Below are positions 22,531-35,640 of a stretch of 64,000 nt of DNA, piece after piece; within the stretch, counting starts at the first letter, position 1, and every line of letters starts with the position of its first letter. This DNA is from Kitagawia praeruptora. Taxonomy: Eukaryota; Streptophyta; Magnoliopsida; Apiales; Apiaceae. The notes beneath the pieces were generated by a model. It saw only the letters and a list, made by a program, of their open reading frames with translations. It was not told where the DNA came from and ran no database searches. The position numbers and the translations under genes are program-made. The stretch lies in the NCBI GenBank assembly GCA_037693485.1, contig CM075346.1, positions 63,483,001-63,547,000 on the forward strand, given 5' to 3'.

Positions 22531-23039
22531 CAGTATGGCAGCCATACTTTGGAAACACAGAAGAAAGAAGCATTCCATTTACACAGTACATACAAGAAAG
22601 GTGCAGGGGACATATCTGTTCACAAGGACAACCTTTCGGCTACATGTGGATTTGGAGTGGAGTAGCAAGTCAACTTGAGTTAGATTAATATTATCTTATT
22701 CCTGTAGTACTTGTAAACTTGGGATATATAACCAAGTGTAGCAACTCTTTAGAGATTAAGAAAACAGACATACTTGCTTAGGGTTTCTTGAATATCCTTA
22801 GAAGCAAAGAGTTGTAAAAACAGAAGCTGTGTACATTTGTATCACAGAGTTTTCTTCAAATAAAAGTCTCAGGTGGTATATTTAACCACCTGATTTTTAT
22901 GTGTTTGTGAACCATTTCTTATTCAACAATTATTTCCTTATAGATTTCTGTGGTTTTTACCAGAAATTTATAATTATCAAGAATTGTATTCAACCCCCCC
23001 TTCTACAATTATACAAGTGTGTAATCTGGGAATAACAAT

Positions 23040-23051
23040 TGGTATCGGAGC
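23040..23051 (+). promoter_or_regulatory. Primer-binding site of Sire-C
   Basis: TGGTATCGGAGC, 2 bases after the 5' LTR, complementary to the 3' end of plant initiator tRNA-Met with one change (G for A) from the TGGTATCAGAGC seen in Sire-B and Tekay-D. Confidence 0.85.
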
Positions 23052-23096
23052 AAGCTTCTAATATATTTGAAGTTTAAAGATCAACACACTTCCAAC

Positions 23097-25496
23097 ATGT
23101 CTAAGAAGGATTATGGAGTGAAGATACCGGTTCTTGATAGAGAAAATTACTTTCACTGGAAAGTAAAAATGCGTCTACATCTCATGTCTATTGATGTAGG
23201 CTTTGTAGATTGCATTGAGAAGGGTCCTCATGTTCCAATGAAGGCTGCTTCAAGAGTTGGTCTTGCTGCAGATGCACCAGACACTTATATTCCAAAACCT
23301 GTTTCTGAGTGGAGTACTGAGGATGTTGCAGAAGTCCACAAAGATAAAAAGACCATGAATATTCTGTTTAATGGTTTAGAAACAGACATGGTTGACAATG
23401 TTATCAACTGTACTACCGCCAAGGAAGTATGGGACATTGTTCAAACCCTTTGTGAAGGTACAGAACAGGTAAGGGAAAACAAGATGCAGCTACTAATCCA
23501 ACAGTATGAGCACTTCCATTTCAAGAATGGAAAGACATTGAATGACATATTTAGTAGATTTCAAAAGCTACTGAATGGCCTGAAACTGTATGGAAGAATC
23601 AACCAAGTGAAAGATTCTAATCTCAAATTTCTGAGATCACTGCCCAAAGAGTGGAAGCCTATGACTGTTTCTCTAAGAAACACTCAAGAGTACAAGTCAT
23701 TTACTCTTGAAAGGCTCTATGGAACTTTAAAGACATATGAACTAGAAATGGAGCAGGATGAAGAAATTGAGAAGGCCCAAAAGAAAAGTGGGACAGTTGC
23801 ACTTGTTGCCAACTTGGAGCAGAAGGAGGAGAAGAGGACTGAAGCTGCTAAATCTACACCAAACAGGGAGGTTTGTGAAGGTAGAGCAGAATCAAGCAAA
23901 AGCAAGGAAAAAGTGTCTGAAGAAATGAGTGTCCTTCAGCAGGATGAATTGGATGAGATAGATGAGCATTTAGCCTTTCTATCTAGGAGATTCTCTAAGC
24001 TAAAATTCAGAAGAAACTCTGGGGTGGCCAAGCCATTTAACAAGGATTTTTCTACAAGCAACTATGTGGATAAATCCAAAATTAAATGCTACAATTGTGG
24101 AATTGCTGGTCACATGATAAGTGAATGTAGAAAGCCTAGATCAGAGAACAAGGGAAAGCCAACTGAAACTGTTGACTACAAGAAGAAATATTTTGATCTT
24201 CTCAGACAGAAAGGAAAGGCATTCATGACCCAAGAGTATGACTGGGCTGCTGATGGAAATCATTCTGATGATGATGCTGAGTTTGTCAACCTTGCATTAA
24301 TGGCTGATTCTGAGCAGGAAGCAAGTTCAGCTAGCAATCAGGTATTTTCTACTAATCTCTCTGAGCTCACCAAAGAGGAATGCAATGGTGTTATAGATGA
24401 AATGTCTACTGAACTATATCACTTAAGTGTTACTCTTAAATCACTTACTAAAGAGAACAATAGGATTAAAGAAACTAATCAGTTCTTAAGTGATAGAAAT
24501 GTAGTTCTAGAAATTCAATTTCTAGAATTTGAGAAAATGAGAGTTGATTGCAATAATGCTAAAAGTGAACTTAAAGCTGTGTTAAAAAGAGAACTAATTT
24601 TAAGAGACCATCTTGAAAAAGAACAATGAATAATTGATAAATTTCAAAGTTGTAGGAATATTTCTCAAAACATAATAGAAGTCCAGGGAATAGAATCATT
24701 TGTGAGGGATACCTGGACTCAAAAGAAAAAGGAGCTAGAACCTTGCCTTGGGGATCTAAAGACTATTTGTGAATCAACGGATAGTGATCATCCGTTGACA
24801 GATGAACCATCAACGGATGAGAGGTATCCGTCGACTAGCAAAAAGTCTGTTAGTAAGAAGGAACTCAAGAAACTGAATAATCAGTATGGTCCAGTAGCCA
24901 AGAACTTTGTTTCTGATGAAAGTAGCCAAGCCAAATCAAGTGAGAAGGCTAAGGCAGGTGATTTACTTAACAAAAAGGCTGTTGGTAAATCAGTTAATGA
25001 AAAGGTAGAGACTGAGGGTAAAAAGAAAAAGAACAGAAATGGTAAGATAGGCATTAACAAGAAAAACAATTATTCTCCTGACAAGTTTGCTCCTAGGAAA
25101 ACTTGTGGTAATTGCAATAGTGTCAATCACCTATCTTCTAATTGCAAGTCTGTTAAAAGGACTCCTGTTCATGTACCTCAATCTATGCCAAGTATGCCTG
25201 CAATGCCTGGTTTGTATCAGAATGCTAGTTTTTCAAATCCATATGTGAACATGCCATATGTGCCTAATCCTTATTTTCAATCTGTGAATATGCCACAAAT
25301 GTCATGGAGCATTCCTAGCATGGATAATATGTATGCCAATTTTCCACAAATGCATGCATCAAATATTTATGCAAATGAGCATCTGTCAAAACCTATCACT
25401 CAAGCATCTACACCCAAAGTGAAGATTGCTAAAAGTGTAAAACCAAAGGCTAACAAGAAAGGACCCAAGGAAACTTGGGTACCAAAATCAACTTGA
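23097..25496 (+). pseudogene. gag: Sire-C gag, one internal stop
   Basis: The first ATG at 23097 begins MSKKDYGVKIPVLDRENYF. The reading frame can be extended upstream only from a TTG. An N-terminal UBN2-type gag domain (WKVKMRLHLM, VINCTTAKEVWDIV, LKFLRSLPKEWKP) spans about residues 20-230. Two CX2CX4HX4C knuckles follow: CYNCGIAGHMISEC (about 24088) and CGNCNSVNHLSSNC (about 25105). A coiled-coil-like segment lies before the TGA at 24627-24629, after which the same frame continues to 25496. Two TCAACGGAT words and one complement lie in the coding sequence at 24775-24830. The C-terminal part is rich in Met, Pro and Asn. Pol overlaps it by 22 bases in another frame. Confidence 0.9.
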
Positions 25497-28137
25497 TTTG
25501 TATTTTGGAATGTGTGCAGGGAAATAAGATGAATCTATGGTACCTAGACAGTGGATGTTCTAGGCATATGACAGGAGATTCAACCCTGCTCACAGAGTTC
25601 AAGGAGGAAGTTGGCCCTAGAATTACCTTTGGAGATGACAGCAAAGGATATACTAAGGGATATGGCTTGATTACAAAGGACAATGTCATCATTGAAGAAG
25701 TGGCTTTAGTTGAAGGTTTGAAGCACAATTTGCTGAGTGTTAGTCAGATTTGTGACAAAGACTATGAAGTAAAGTTCACTAAAGAAGCATGTGTTGTTTC
25801 TACCAAGGAAAATAACAATGTGGTTCTGACAGGCTTTAGAAAAGGAAATGTTTACATAGCTGATTTCAACTCAGTATGCTCAGAATCCATTACTTGTCTC
25901 TTCAGCAAAGCAAGCAAGGATGAGAGTTGGCTATGGCATAAAAAGCTGTCTCATTTGAATTTTAAAGTTATGAATGATTTGGTAAGAAAGGATCTTGCTA
26001 GAGGAATCCCTCAATTGGAGTTCATCAAGGATGGATTGTGTGATGCCTGCCAATTAGGGAAGCAAAAGAAATCATCCTTCAAGAGCAAGACAGAGTCATC
26101 CATTGTTAAGCCCCTTCAATTGCTGCATATGGACTTATTTGGTCCAGTAAATGTCATGTCCATTTCAAAGAAGAAATACTGCCTGGTGATTGTGGATGAT
26201 TTTTCTAAGTTTACATGGACCTTCTTTCTGCACTCCAAAGATTGTGCAAGTGAAATCATCATCAATCATCTCAGACTAGTAAACAATGGTTCTGAAGTAA
26301 AAGTACAAAGAATCAGGAGTGACAATGGCACTGAATTCAAAAATTCCACAATGAAGATTTTCTGTGAAAAGAATGGAATTGTCCATGAGTTTTCTGCTAC
26401 TAGAACACCTCAACAAAATGGGGTTGTTGAAAGGAAAAACAGAACTCTCATTGAAGCAGCTAGAACAATGTTAAGTGAATCAAGATTGCCAACATATTTC
26501 TGGGCTGAAGCTGTCAACACTTCCTGCTTCACTCAGAATATTTCCTTGACCAATCAAGCTAGAGGAATGACTCCTTATCAGTTATTCACCAACAAGAAAC
26601 CAACGTTAGCTTTTCTTCATGTCTTTGGATGTAAGTGTTTTGTGCTAAGAAATCATGGAGATAACTTGGGCAAATTTGAAGCAAAGGCAGATGAAGCTAT
26701 CTTTGTTGGATATGCAGCAGGGAAAGCCTATAGAGTCTACAATCTAAGAACCAACATTGTTATGGAATCTGTACATGTTGTGTTTGATGATCAAAAGATT
26801 CTAGGTCTAAATGATGAAGGCTTCCATGAAAAGTTGAGATTTGAAAATGAGGTAGAAGGAAGAATGTACATTGATGATGATGAGGAAAATGAAGATCATG
26901 GCCTTGGAAATTCACCTAGAGTTGTTGGTCCAACTAGAAGTGATGCTAACACTGGAAATGAAGCATCCGTTGACAGTCATACTAGATCATCAAATGCATC
27001 CGTTGACAGGCATTCTCATGTATCCGTCGACAGGCAAAATGGATCATCCATTGATAGACAAAATGATGCATCTATTGACAGTCAACTTCATAACTCCTCA
27101 AGGACAACAAACTCAGGGGGAGTTTCTCAAAGTCAAAACTCAATGATCAATCAACAAGATCATGCTCACGTAGATGAAGCAACCTCATCTAGATCAAACC
27201 TTCCACCTTCAAGAAAATGGACCAGAGATCATCCTTTTGAGTTAATCATTGGTGACTCAAACTCAAGAGTCCAAACTAGGAGGGCCACACAAGAAGAATG
27301 TCTATACAGTAGTTTCCTATCTCAAGAGGAACCTAAGAAAGTGGAAGATGCCCTTCTAGATCCAGATTGGGTCTTAGCAATGCAAGAAGAGCTAAACCAA
27401 TTTGAGAGAAATAAAGTATGGAAGCTTGTGCCCAAACCTGATGATAGAGGTATCATAGGTACCAAATGGGTTCTCAAGAATAAGATTGATGAAAATGGCA
27501 TAATTGTGAGGAATAAAGCTAGATTAGTGGCAAAGGGCTATTCTCAAGAAGAAGGAATAGATTTTGATGAAACTTTTGCTCCAGTGGCAAGACTTGAGGC
27601 AATTAGAATTTTCCTAGCCTATGCAGCACATGCCAATTTCAAAGTCTATCAGATGGATGTCAAAAGTGCCTTTCTAAATGGGGAACTGGAAGAAGAGGTA
27701 TATGTCCATCAACCTCCTGGCTTTGAAGATCCAGAATTTCCAGATTATGTATATCTTCTTTTGAAAGCACTTTATGGTTTGAAGCAAGCACCAAGAGCCT
27801 GGTATGACACTTTATCTCAATTTATTTTGGAGAATCACTTCACTAGAGGTACAGTAGATAAAACCTTATTTCATAGAAATGTCAATGGTTCTTCAATACT
27901 TGTTCAAATCTATGTAGATGATATTATTTTTGGGTCTACAGATGAGAAGCTTTGCAAAAGGTTTGCCAAACTTATGCAAAGTAGGTATGAAATGAGCATG
28001 ATGGGTGAATTAACTTACTTTCTTGGTTTACAAGTAAAGCAAGTTAATGAGGGAATTTTCATAAGTCAAACAAAATATATTTATGATCTCTTAAAGAAAT
28101 TTGACTTAATGGATTGTGCCTCTGCAAAAACACCTAT
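25475..28137 (+). pseudogene. pol: Sire-C pol, 5' part (PR-INT-RT), cut by Tekay-D
   Basis: The frame is open from 25475 (non-ATG) to the Tekay-D insertion. In order: protease with LDSGCSRHM near 25545; zinc finger HKKLSHL and LCDACQLGKQKK; integrase catalytic residues in HMDLFGP, RSDNGTEF and NGVVERKNRT, all present; a Ser/Asp-rich linker at about 26870-27200 with repeated SVDR or SVDS units encoded by ATCCGTTGACAG words; reverse transcriptase with QMDVKSAFLNG and IYVDDIIFGS, intact. Pol is in the -1 frame relative to gag, which suggests programmed frameshifting or another recoding step. Coding breaks off inside the codon after ACACCT where Tekay-D begins. Confidence 0.93.
28133..28137. repeat. 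Target-site duplication of Tekay-D (left copy)
   Basis: CCTAT here and again at 53471-53475. Removing Tekay-D and one copy restores the Sire-C pol reading frame across the site. Confidence 0.95.
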
Positions 28138-31100
28138 TATAACGACCTAGAATTTTTCACGATTTTTAAATGTTTATTTAAGCGTTAAATGTGGAAATTT
28201 GTGAAATATATGATGAGTAAATTTTTATGAAGTCAAGTTATGTGTGAAAACATGATTATGTGATTATATGATGTTTGGTATATATCGTATATGCTCGTGG
28301 GATTTTATTTATAATTTTTGGAGCATTAAAAGTATTTTTAAAGTGTATTTTTAATCTTTTAAAATTCATATAAAATCATTGGAGTTAACTTTAATCATAA
28401 AATCTTTTGCATTATCATCTTTGTGATATTGTTGAGTTTGTAAAATTGGTGGGAGTATTTAATTATGGGTGTAAGTATTTTAAAATGATTTTAAAAGCTT
28501 TATTGCATTTAAAAGCTTTAAACTTGTAAAATTCATAATAAATTCGTTTTAGACTCAAATATTATTTTAAAAATATGGGGAGGTCTTTATTTTCATAAAT
28601 TTTATTTTAGAATTTTAAAATTTATTTTTCCCCAAATTTTCCGATTTATTTCGATTTTAGATTGATTAAAAACGGTTTTTAAAAGGAAAATAGATTTTCA
28701 GCATTTGGAAAATGACGAAACTGCCCCTGGCAGTATTAATACCCACCGCCAGCAGCTTCTTCTTCCTCTATCACTTTTCTTTCACTTCTTTTCTTGTGCA
28801 GAGCTCTAAAACTCTCTCTCTCTCCTTCAATACACTCTCTCTCTTCTTAATCTCACCGTTTATGGTCAGTTTGAATGATCGGAGACCGGATTTGTGCTTC
28901 GTTTTTCCTCCTCTACACGCGGTTGTAATTGCATGTCATTTTTATGATAAAACTTGAAAACTCACTTCGGGTTTGGTGATGATTCCGGACTGTTTTGGTT
29001 TGATTCTTGTTGTTCAGGTCGTATTTGTAGTTATTTGTTGATTGTATACTTATTAGTTTGAGTATATATGTATAGTTCGAATTATATACATGTGTTCGAA
29101 TTTTTATGTATTAATCTTGACTATATACGGGTTGTTATATGTTAATTAACATGTTTTCTTGATTGTTAGTTAGTAATTATTGAGGTATGAGCTGCATGTG
29201 AAATTATATAAATTTTAGTAGTTTTCGGATTGTTTAGTAGTAATAACCTGCTACTGTTAAACAGTTCGTGTAGTAATCATTTGAAGTCGAATGGTAAAAC
29301 TGATTACATATTCAGATTCCTTACAAAAAAATAGGTGGAATAGGCTCTTGAATCATGTCAATAGGATTTAAAACGATTGAGTTATGGTCGGTCAAAGTTA
29401 AGCTATTTGTATTGACTTCGGGATTTTGATCCCTGAACTTTAGAAAATCGTAGTTAATCGAATACTTATTCAAAAATTACGAGCCTTACCATTCTGGAAA
29501 GGTCTTGGAGTTGTCTATAACTTTTATGTTTTACACTTTTTCATTTGAATTCATCTTTATGCAGTAAAGTGACATTCTTTGGGACTGATCGGTTTAGATT
29601 TTATCTTTGATGATCTATTTGTAAGATATTTGAGTTTGGTCGAAATGGTGAAATGGTTAAGTCTAAGTATGATTATGAATTGATATGAGATATATAAATC
29701 CTTGGGCTTGTAGGTGGATTTTATATCCATCGTAGGTACATAATTACCTACGATAATTGCGATTTGGAGTCGGATATTTTCCGAGGAATAGTCCATTTTA
29801 TAAAGGAGACTATGTCCGATTTTCGTGAAAAATATATGAAGTAAAGTATGTATTAAATAGCATGACTGTTTACGAGTTATGCTTATCTGCTAAATGCTAA
29901 GTGGCTTATGTGAGAAGCATGTTCTAATTGCTAAGTGCTTAAGTGATTACTTGATTATGTGAAATTACTTGGTGAATATGTTTAGTATAATTAATGTGTG
30001 TATGAGTATTAAGTGTTAACATGTTATAGGAACCGTTGGGTAGAAAATAGTTATGTGATTGAGGAGTAAAGAGTACTGAAATAGTACTTTACCTTATATA
30101 GGTACCAGTAGGAGGCCAATTAGAGCCGGTTCGCGTGTAAGTGGAATCTTTGAAGTAAGATGTTATCGGAGTTAACAAGCATTTTGGTTCACGAATTACG
30201 GAGGAAAGATAGACGTATAGTCGATTAAAGACCAGCGTGCAAAAAAGTAGAGACTGATGTATAGAGAATATCGAATCGATGTGTGAAATCAGGACTACTT
30301 ATATTGAGGCAAGTAACTCTATCTTTACTTGTAGTTTCTATTCTTAAATGATGTACCATGTTGATTCAAGCATGCCTACCTTATACCATGTCGTTCATAA
30401 AGCTTGTATAGCCTAATTTTTTCTAATTGCTTCTTGACCATATATGTCAACCAGAGTCATTCCTGATCATACCTAATTGACTGACCGATAAACCACTGTT
30501 AAAAGTTAACCTATGTCCATGACCCGGATACCCTATGTCAATTTTAAAAAACTTATCAAAACTCATTTTTGACTTCAACCCTGTTTTACAAACTTGATTT
30601 CTTTTATCAAAGATTCTAAAACCTTATGAATTGATCAAATGTTTTCAAACTAAGACTTATCCTATATCTTTGACCTCTGATTTGAAATGCTCCCTTATAC
30701 CCTGATCGAAGCCTTGATTCCATTTGAGCCTATATCTTGTTGATTCAGACTTGTACCTATATTCCTTGATGTCAGAATACTAAGTCAAACCCCTTTGAAT
30801 TTTATCATTGCAAATCAAAATGAAATGTATTCTAAAAAAAAAATGCTTTGAAGCTACTTAGACTGGGCTGATCTATTATCAGTGAGTCGAAGGTACTTCA
30901 GGGTAAAAAGTTTTTGAAAGGATTTGAGTACTAAAATATTTTCCAGATTTTAAAATGTTTTCAAAAGTGTTTTCCAAAAGAGATTTTTGCAAAAGTGTTA
31001 GGAATTCCGTCAAAAATGTTTTTATATACGGATTCCTGACGATTGGAGAGACGGGGCGAACGGGTAATGCTGGTTCCGTCTGGTTGTGTATTACAGTGTA

Positions 31101-31815
31101 GTTCTGGTTTGTCCAGTTCAACACTTTTATTTATAGGCCAATGTGTTGCCTCTTGGGAACCCAAGTAATCCTAATGAAAGGATTGATACCCAGAGGGACT
31201 TTGTGTCCGATATGGGGGGACTTTATGGGCTGATCACCCATTCTGTCTTGTTAAAAAGGGATATAAAACCTCCAATCAGTTTTCTTTAATGATGCTTACT
31301 TTTATCTATTGTGAAATGAAATTGGTTTACCTTTTTAAATATCAAATGTTTTACAGTTTTAAAGAATATATAATGTTATCCTATTGTCGGTTGATTTCAT
31401 ATCATATAACCGTACCAGGACCCTTGTTTTATTCCCGGATAGCCACGTTATACCTTGAGTTACTGTCATCTTATAAATTCTCATATTATGTTGTTAGTAG
31501 AGATTAGTAGTTTCTTGCCGAGCATTGTTGGCTCATTCTTGCTTTATTTTCCCTCCCTTTCAGTTAGGGTTACGGATTAACTATCTTCGAATGATAATTC
31601 GATTGAGAGCGGTGAAGTGATCTCTAAAGATTAGATTGCAGAGTCAGCATGGACTGCGCTTCAGATAAGAAGGTATAATAGTTGAAGTGATTTAGTTTCT
31701 TGTTTCATACTATAACCTGAGATCGATCCTTGTTGAGGGGTCGTCTGTACGATTAAGTTACTTAATTGTATTGGTTGTGGCACCAAATCCTGACCCCGGA
31801 TATGGGGGTGTCACA
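28138..31815 (+). repeat. Tekay-D 5' LTR (3678 bp)
   Basis: It begins TATAACGACCTAGAA and ends GGGGGTGTCACA, so the termini are TA...CA rather than TG...CA. The 3' LTR shares both ends. It contains a pyrimidine-rich stretch near 28810-28850 and an 81-codon open frame at 28712-28957, nearly unchanged in the 3' LTR. A TATAAAAC at 31262-31269 is a possible TATA box. Confidence 0.93.
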
Positions 31816-31818
31816 GGT

Positions 31819-31830
31819 TGGTATCAGAGC
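31819..31830 (+). promoter_or_regulatory. Primer-binding site of Tekay-D
   Basis: TGGTATCAGAGC, 3 bases after the 5' LTR end, matching the complement of the initiator tRNA-Met 3' end. Confidence 0.9.
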
Positions 31831-34495
31831 GACAGGTTATGGTCACTGAAACAAGTTAGGACAATTAGGAGTAAGTATTTAAGTAAGACGTTAGGTAGAA
31901 CAATTTAAGATAAGGTTCGTCTTAGGATTTCAAGACGAGAGTTGCGACTAGTATTTTGAGATATCGTGCGAGTAAAAGATTGATTCATCCGAAGGATCGG
32001 CTATGGACGAGGCAACTAATTTGGAGCTACAAGTTTGGAAGACGTCATCTGAAGACCCTCGTATACTTTCTAGTATTCCTTCTGTGACTTTAATTACAGT
32101 GCGAACGTTATAGAGAGAGTATGAGAAAGACTATAAGCATGATGCGAGCACGAATACCGATATTTGTTTGGAGTAAGGGTGCAACTATTCCTTTTTAGCC
32201 ACTGCTCTCTTTAAATTCATTTTCTGAGAGAATTGTTTTAAAAATGAATCGATTCTTATTATCATTCCGAATTGTTGTAACTAATTCACGGTTTATATTG
32301 TCACTGAAGAATTTGTTGCACAATGGTGATTAAAAATCGAGAATGAATTGAGATCTTCTTATTTATTCAACTCATTCTTGTCAGGCCGGTTTTGGCAACT
32401 AAGTGTATTAGCGCTTAGTCGATAAGAGTGAGATTATGAGTAATTATGAATTTCTTAAATGCTTGTTTAATCAATAGTTGATGCATCTGTATGGTGATCA
32501 ATTATACTTCGGTTTTTTTTAGATGATTTGTATATCAGATATACTTAAAGATAATCTTATTCTTTTCGAAATATCTCTATTTTTCAGAGGATACTCGATT
32601 CCATTTTTTTTATATACGAAAATTTTGAGATTTTTGAACTCTTTTTATTTCTCCCTGTATATTTAATTCTCTTTATTCAAACTGGGATGAACAACCCTAT
32701 ATATATAGGGGATTCGGGGACATTTTATCTTTGTGATAGAAGTCTGGTGGGACGCCACTAATTGTATTTGTCATGAAAGTACTAAAGACTGGCCATCTTT
32801 TTATACTAGGGCGGTTGACCTAATTGACAAATACAACCTGATAAAGGTTCGGTGATCATATTGATCTCTCGGTTAGATTCTTTTACGGAAATTCTTTTTA
32901 AACAAAATTCAACTGATATTCAGACATGTTGATACCTACTCATATTATTAATTCGTTTCGCTACAAACCCTTATGATTCTTGAAGTTACCAGTGATTGGA
33001 AGTAGTGAAGATAGACGCGATGACATCCTAAGTGGTCAAGGTTACATAAATGTTAATGAAGAATTGGTTGAGCAAGTCTGAGAGAATGATATATTACAAT
33101 AAGGATGAAGCATTAAGTTAGGTTGCTTATTGGATTGACGATATATATACAAGGCATAATATTATTGAAAACTAGATAAAGATAAGGAACAAGTGACAAG
33201 AATATAAGAGTATTAAATTGGTGAAGGTCGAAAGTTAAGTGAGGGTAGAGATATTTGATAAGTGGAAAGTGTTGTTGAGGAAGGATTAATTATGAATATC
33301 TGATATGTTGTATTTTGATATAGTAGATTGAATATCACAAGATTGGATTGTTTTTAGACCAACTGTTGAATATAAATTTTAGAATCAAAACATGATAGCT
33401 TAAGAAAGCAGAGCCAAGTTGGACAGTTTGTTTCTAAGAAATTTCAACAGGAAGTGAAGTTTTGGATAAAAGAGTAAAATGACTGGGTTGGAGGTAACAA
33501 TATATGTGAGTATAGTATAAAGATTTGAGATTATTGGTAAGGAAAAGGAGATACAGAATTAAGAAATTTTTAGAATTGCTTTGACGGAAGATGGGAAATT
33601 AAATCAAAAAGAAATGTAAGGTTTGTAAGAACTGGAATAGTAAGGCAAGGTAGCCACACATAGGATATGAATTAGCCGAGAACGACAAGACCTCCATTGT
33701 CAGAAGAAAGAAGTTCAAGAAGAAGCATATTGAGATTTGTACTAAGGTAAAAGTTGAGAAATACTAAGATGAATAGGTTGAAGCAGAATGTAAATGAGTT
33801 GATTGTAGAAGAAAGGAATGGTTAAAAGGAAATGAGTGGTGGAAGTGTATTTTATTCATTTATTCAGTTATTGGCGAATGTTGGAGTTGTTATGTGTAGA
33901 GTTTAAAATGGAGGAGATGCAGAGTAATGTTTCAGAAGTTGATTCTTGAGAAGTTGATATAGTGAAGTTTAAATGAATATTGAAGGCGTTAAGTTAATAA
34001 TTGGTGAAGTTTATTTGGGTGTACGTATGCTAAGTCAAGTTGTGGTATTAGTGGATATTAGAATTTTTGGAGCTTAATTGATGCTGAGTATGATATTGGA
34101 GGACTATGACCCCGGATATGGGGGTGTCAAAGGTTGAGATATATATGTTTTCCAATGTAATTGGCACCTCAATAAAACAATGAGATTAAGGATAGATAGA
34201 AAATTCTCAGTTATTCCCTTCTCGATCGACATTGTACGTTGAAAGTGGAGTAAGAATGATTGGGAAATTTCTTGATATTATTTTTCTCAAAAGCTTTATC
34301 TGAGGGAGTATGGTTATGAATGAAGCTATTAAGAATATGGATTGGATGGTTGATTAAGAACTAAGAATGATAAGGAAGATAAGTTTAAGGATAAAAGCAA
34401 GATAAGAAATTTGACGTTTATGAGATCAAGACGGTTACTTCGATAAGGCTGTGGAGATGAAAAGAGTTAATTATGTAATTATAAGATCTTTTGGA
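31831..34495 (+). pseudogene. Tekay-D leader and unrecognisable gag/protease region
   Basis: To about 33000 the leader matches T1 (for example about 32077 and 32677-32790). Beyond that no gag capsid domain, intact zinc knuckle or protease active site could be read in any frame. A CKVCKN-like piece near 33620 may be all that remains of the knuckle region. The stretch is dense in stops. A copy of the LTR end lies inside it at 34107-34136. It cannot supply capsid or protease. Confidence 0.6.
34107..34136 (+). repeat. Internal copy of the Tekay-D LTR/leader junction
   Basis: These 30 bases match 31791-31820 (last 25 bases of the 5' LTR plus the first 5 of the leader) with one mismatch. Sequence on either side does not match the LTR. 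Confidence 0.85.
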
Positions 34496-35640
34496 TAAAG
34501 GAGTTATAAGGCTTAGTGTGTCCCCGTGAGGAGCACCAGTATTGTTTGTTAAGAAGAGGGATAGAAGCAAGAGATTATGTATTAATTATTGAGAGCTTAA
34601 CAAGTTGACTATTAAGAACAAGTATCCACTGCCAAGAATTGATGATTTGTTAGACCAGCTAAAGGATGCTGCTTATTTTTATAAGATTGAATTAAGGTCA
34701 GGTTATCACCAGTTAAAGATTAAGCCAGAAGATATTCCGAAGACTGCATTTCGTACGCGATATGAACATTATGAATTTTTAGTGATGGCTTTTGGATTGA
34801 CAAATGCGCCAGCTGTGTATAGGGTATTTAAGAGGTATTTGGATAAATTCATTATTGTATATATTGATGAAATCCTTATATACTCAAGAAACCCTGAGGA
34901 GCATGCCGAGCATTTGAGAATAGCATTGGAGACCTTGAGAAAGGAAAGATTGTATGCGAAGTTTTCCAAGTGTGAGTTTTGGTTGCAAGAAGTACAATTT
35001 CTAGGACATGTGATTAATAAAGAAGGGATTAGACTGGATCCTGCAAAGATTGAAGCTGTTGTGGATTGGAGTAGACCGAGGACTCCTACTGAAGTGAGAA
35101 GTTTCTTAGGATTGGCTGGTTATTACCGGAGATTTGTACAGGATTTTTCAAAGATTGCTACATCTTTGACTAAGTTGACCAGGAAGAATGGGAAGTTTAT
35201 TTGGAGAGATAAGTGTGAAGAAAGTTTTCAAGAATTGAAGAAAAGGTTAGTTACCGCACCAGTGTTGGTACTGCCAGATGAAAAAGGGAATTTTGTTATC
35301 TATAGTGATGCCTCGCATAAAGGATTAGGTTGTGTTTTGATGCAACACGGGAATGTTATTGCGTACGTTTTGAGACAGCTTAAACCGCACGAGCAGAAGT
35401 ATCTTACGCACGATTTGGAGTTGGCTGCGATTGTATTCACATTGAAGATTTGGAGACATTACTTGTACGGAGAAAAGTGTGAGATTTTAACGGACCACAA
35501 GAGTTTAAAGTATATCTTCACCAGAAAGAGTAGAATATGAGACAGAGAAGGTGGTTAGAAATAATTAAGGATTACGACTGTACGATAAGTTATCATCCCG
35601 GTAAGGCGAATGTTGTTGATGCGCTAAGTAGGAAGGAGAG
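34496..35640 (+). pseudogene. pol: Tekay-D reverse transcriptase and RNase H, catalytically altered
   Basis: The recognisable frame starts near 34496. TGA codons at 34527-34529 (normally Trp in the SPWGAP motif) and 34590-34592 disrupt it. The open part 34605-35540 has YPLPRIDDLLDQLK, KIELRSGYHQL and IVYIDEILIYSRN. The first catalytic Asp is Glu in KIELRSG, and the second Asp of the YIDD box is Glu. A short deletion after TNAPAVY removes the FMDLMN segment seen in T1. RNase H follows (VIYSDASHKGLG, then LTDHKSLKY). Near 35535 the frame shifts; the rest, through DALSRK, is in another frame. Polymerase activity is very unlikely. Confidence 0.9.

Larger units (their letters stand above)
22052..23037 (+). 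repeat. Sire-C 5' LTR (986 bp)
   Basis: It starts TGTTAGGAATATG and ends CTGGGAATAACA. It carries six exact ATCAACGGAT words and several near copies between 22150 and 22435, upstream of the TATA box. A C-run followed by TTCTACAATT precedes the end. It aligns with the 3' LTR once CACTA-2 is removed. Confidence 0.95.

Noticed and set aside
23067..23096. Upstream extension of Sire-C gag to 23067
   Set aside because: It starts at a TTG. The ATG at 23097 is the first and fits the family start better.
30879..31164. Two overlapping minus-strand frames repeated at 52532-52817
   Set aside because: Both copies lie in the paired Tekay-D LTRs, so the repetition reflects LTR duplication. No protein family fits.
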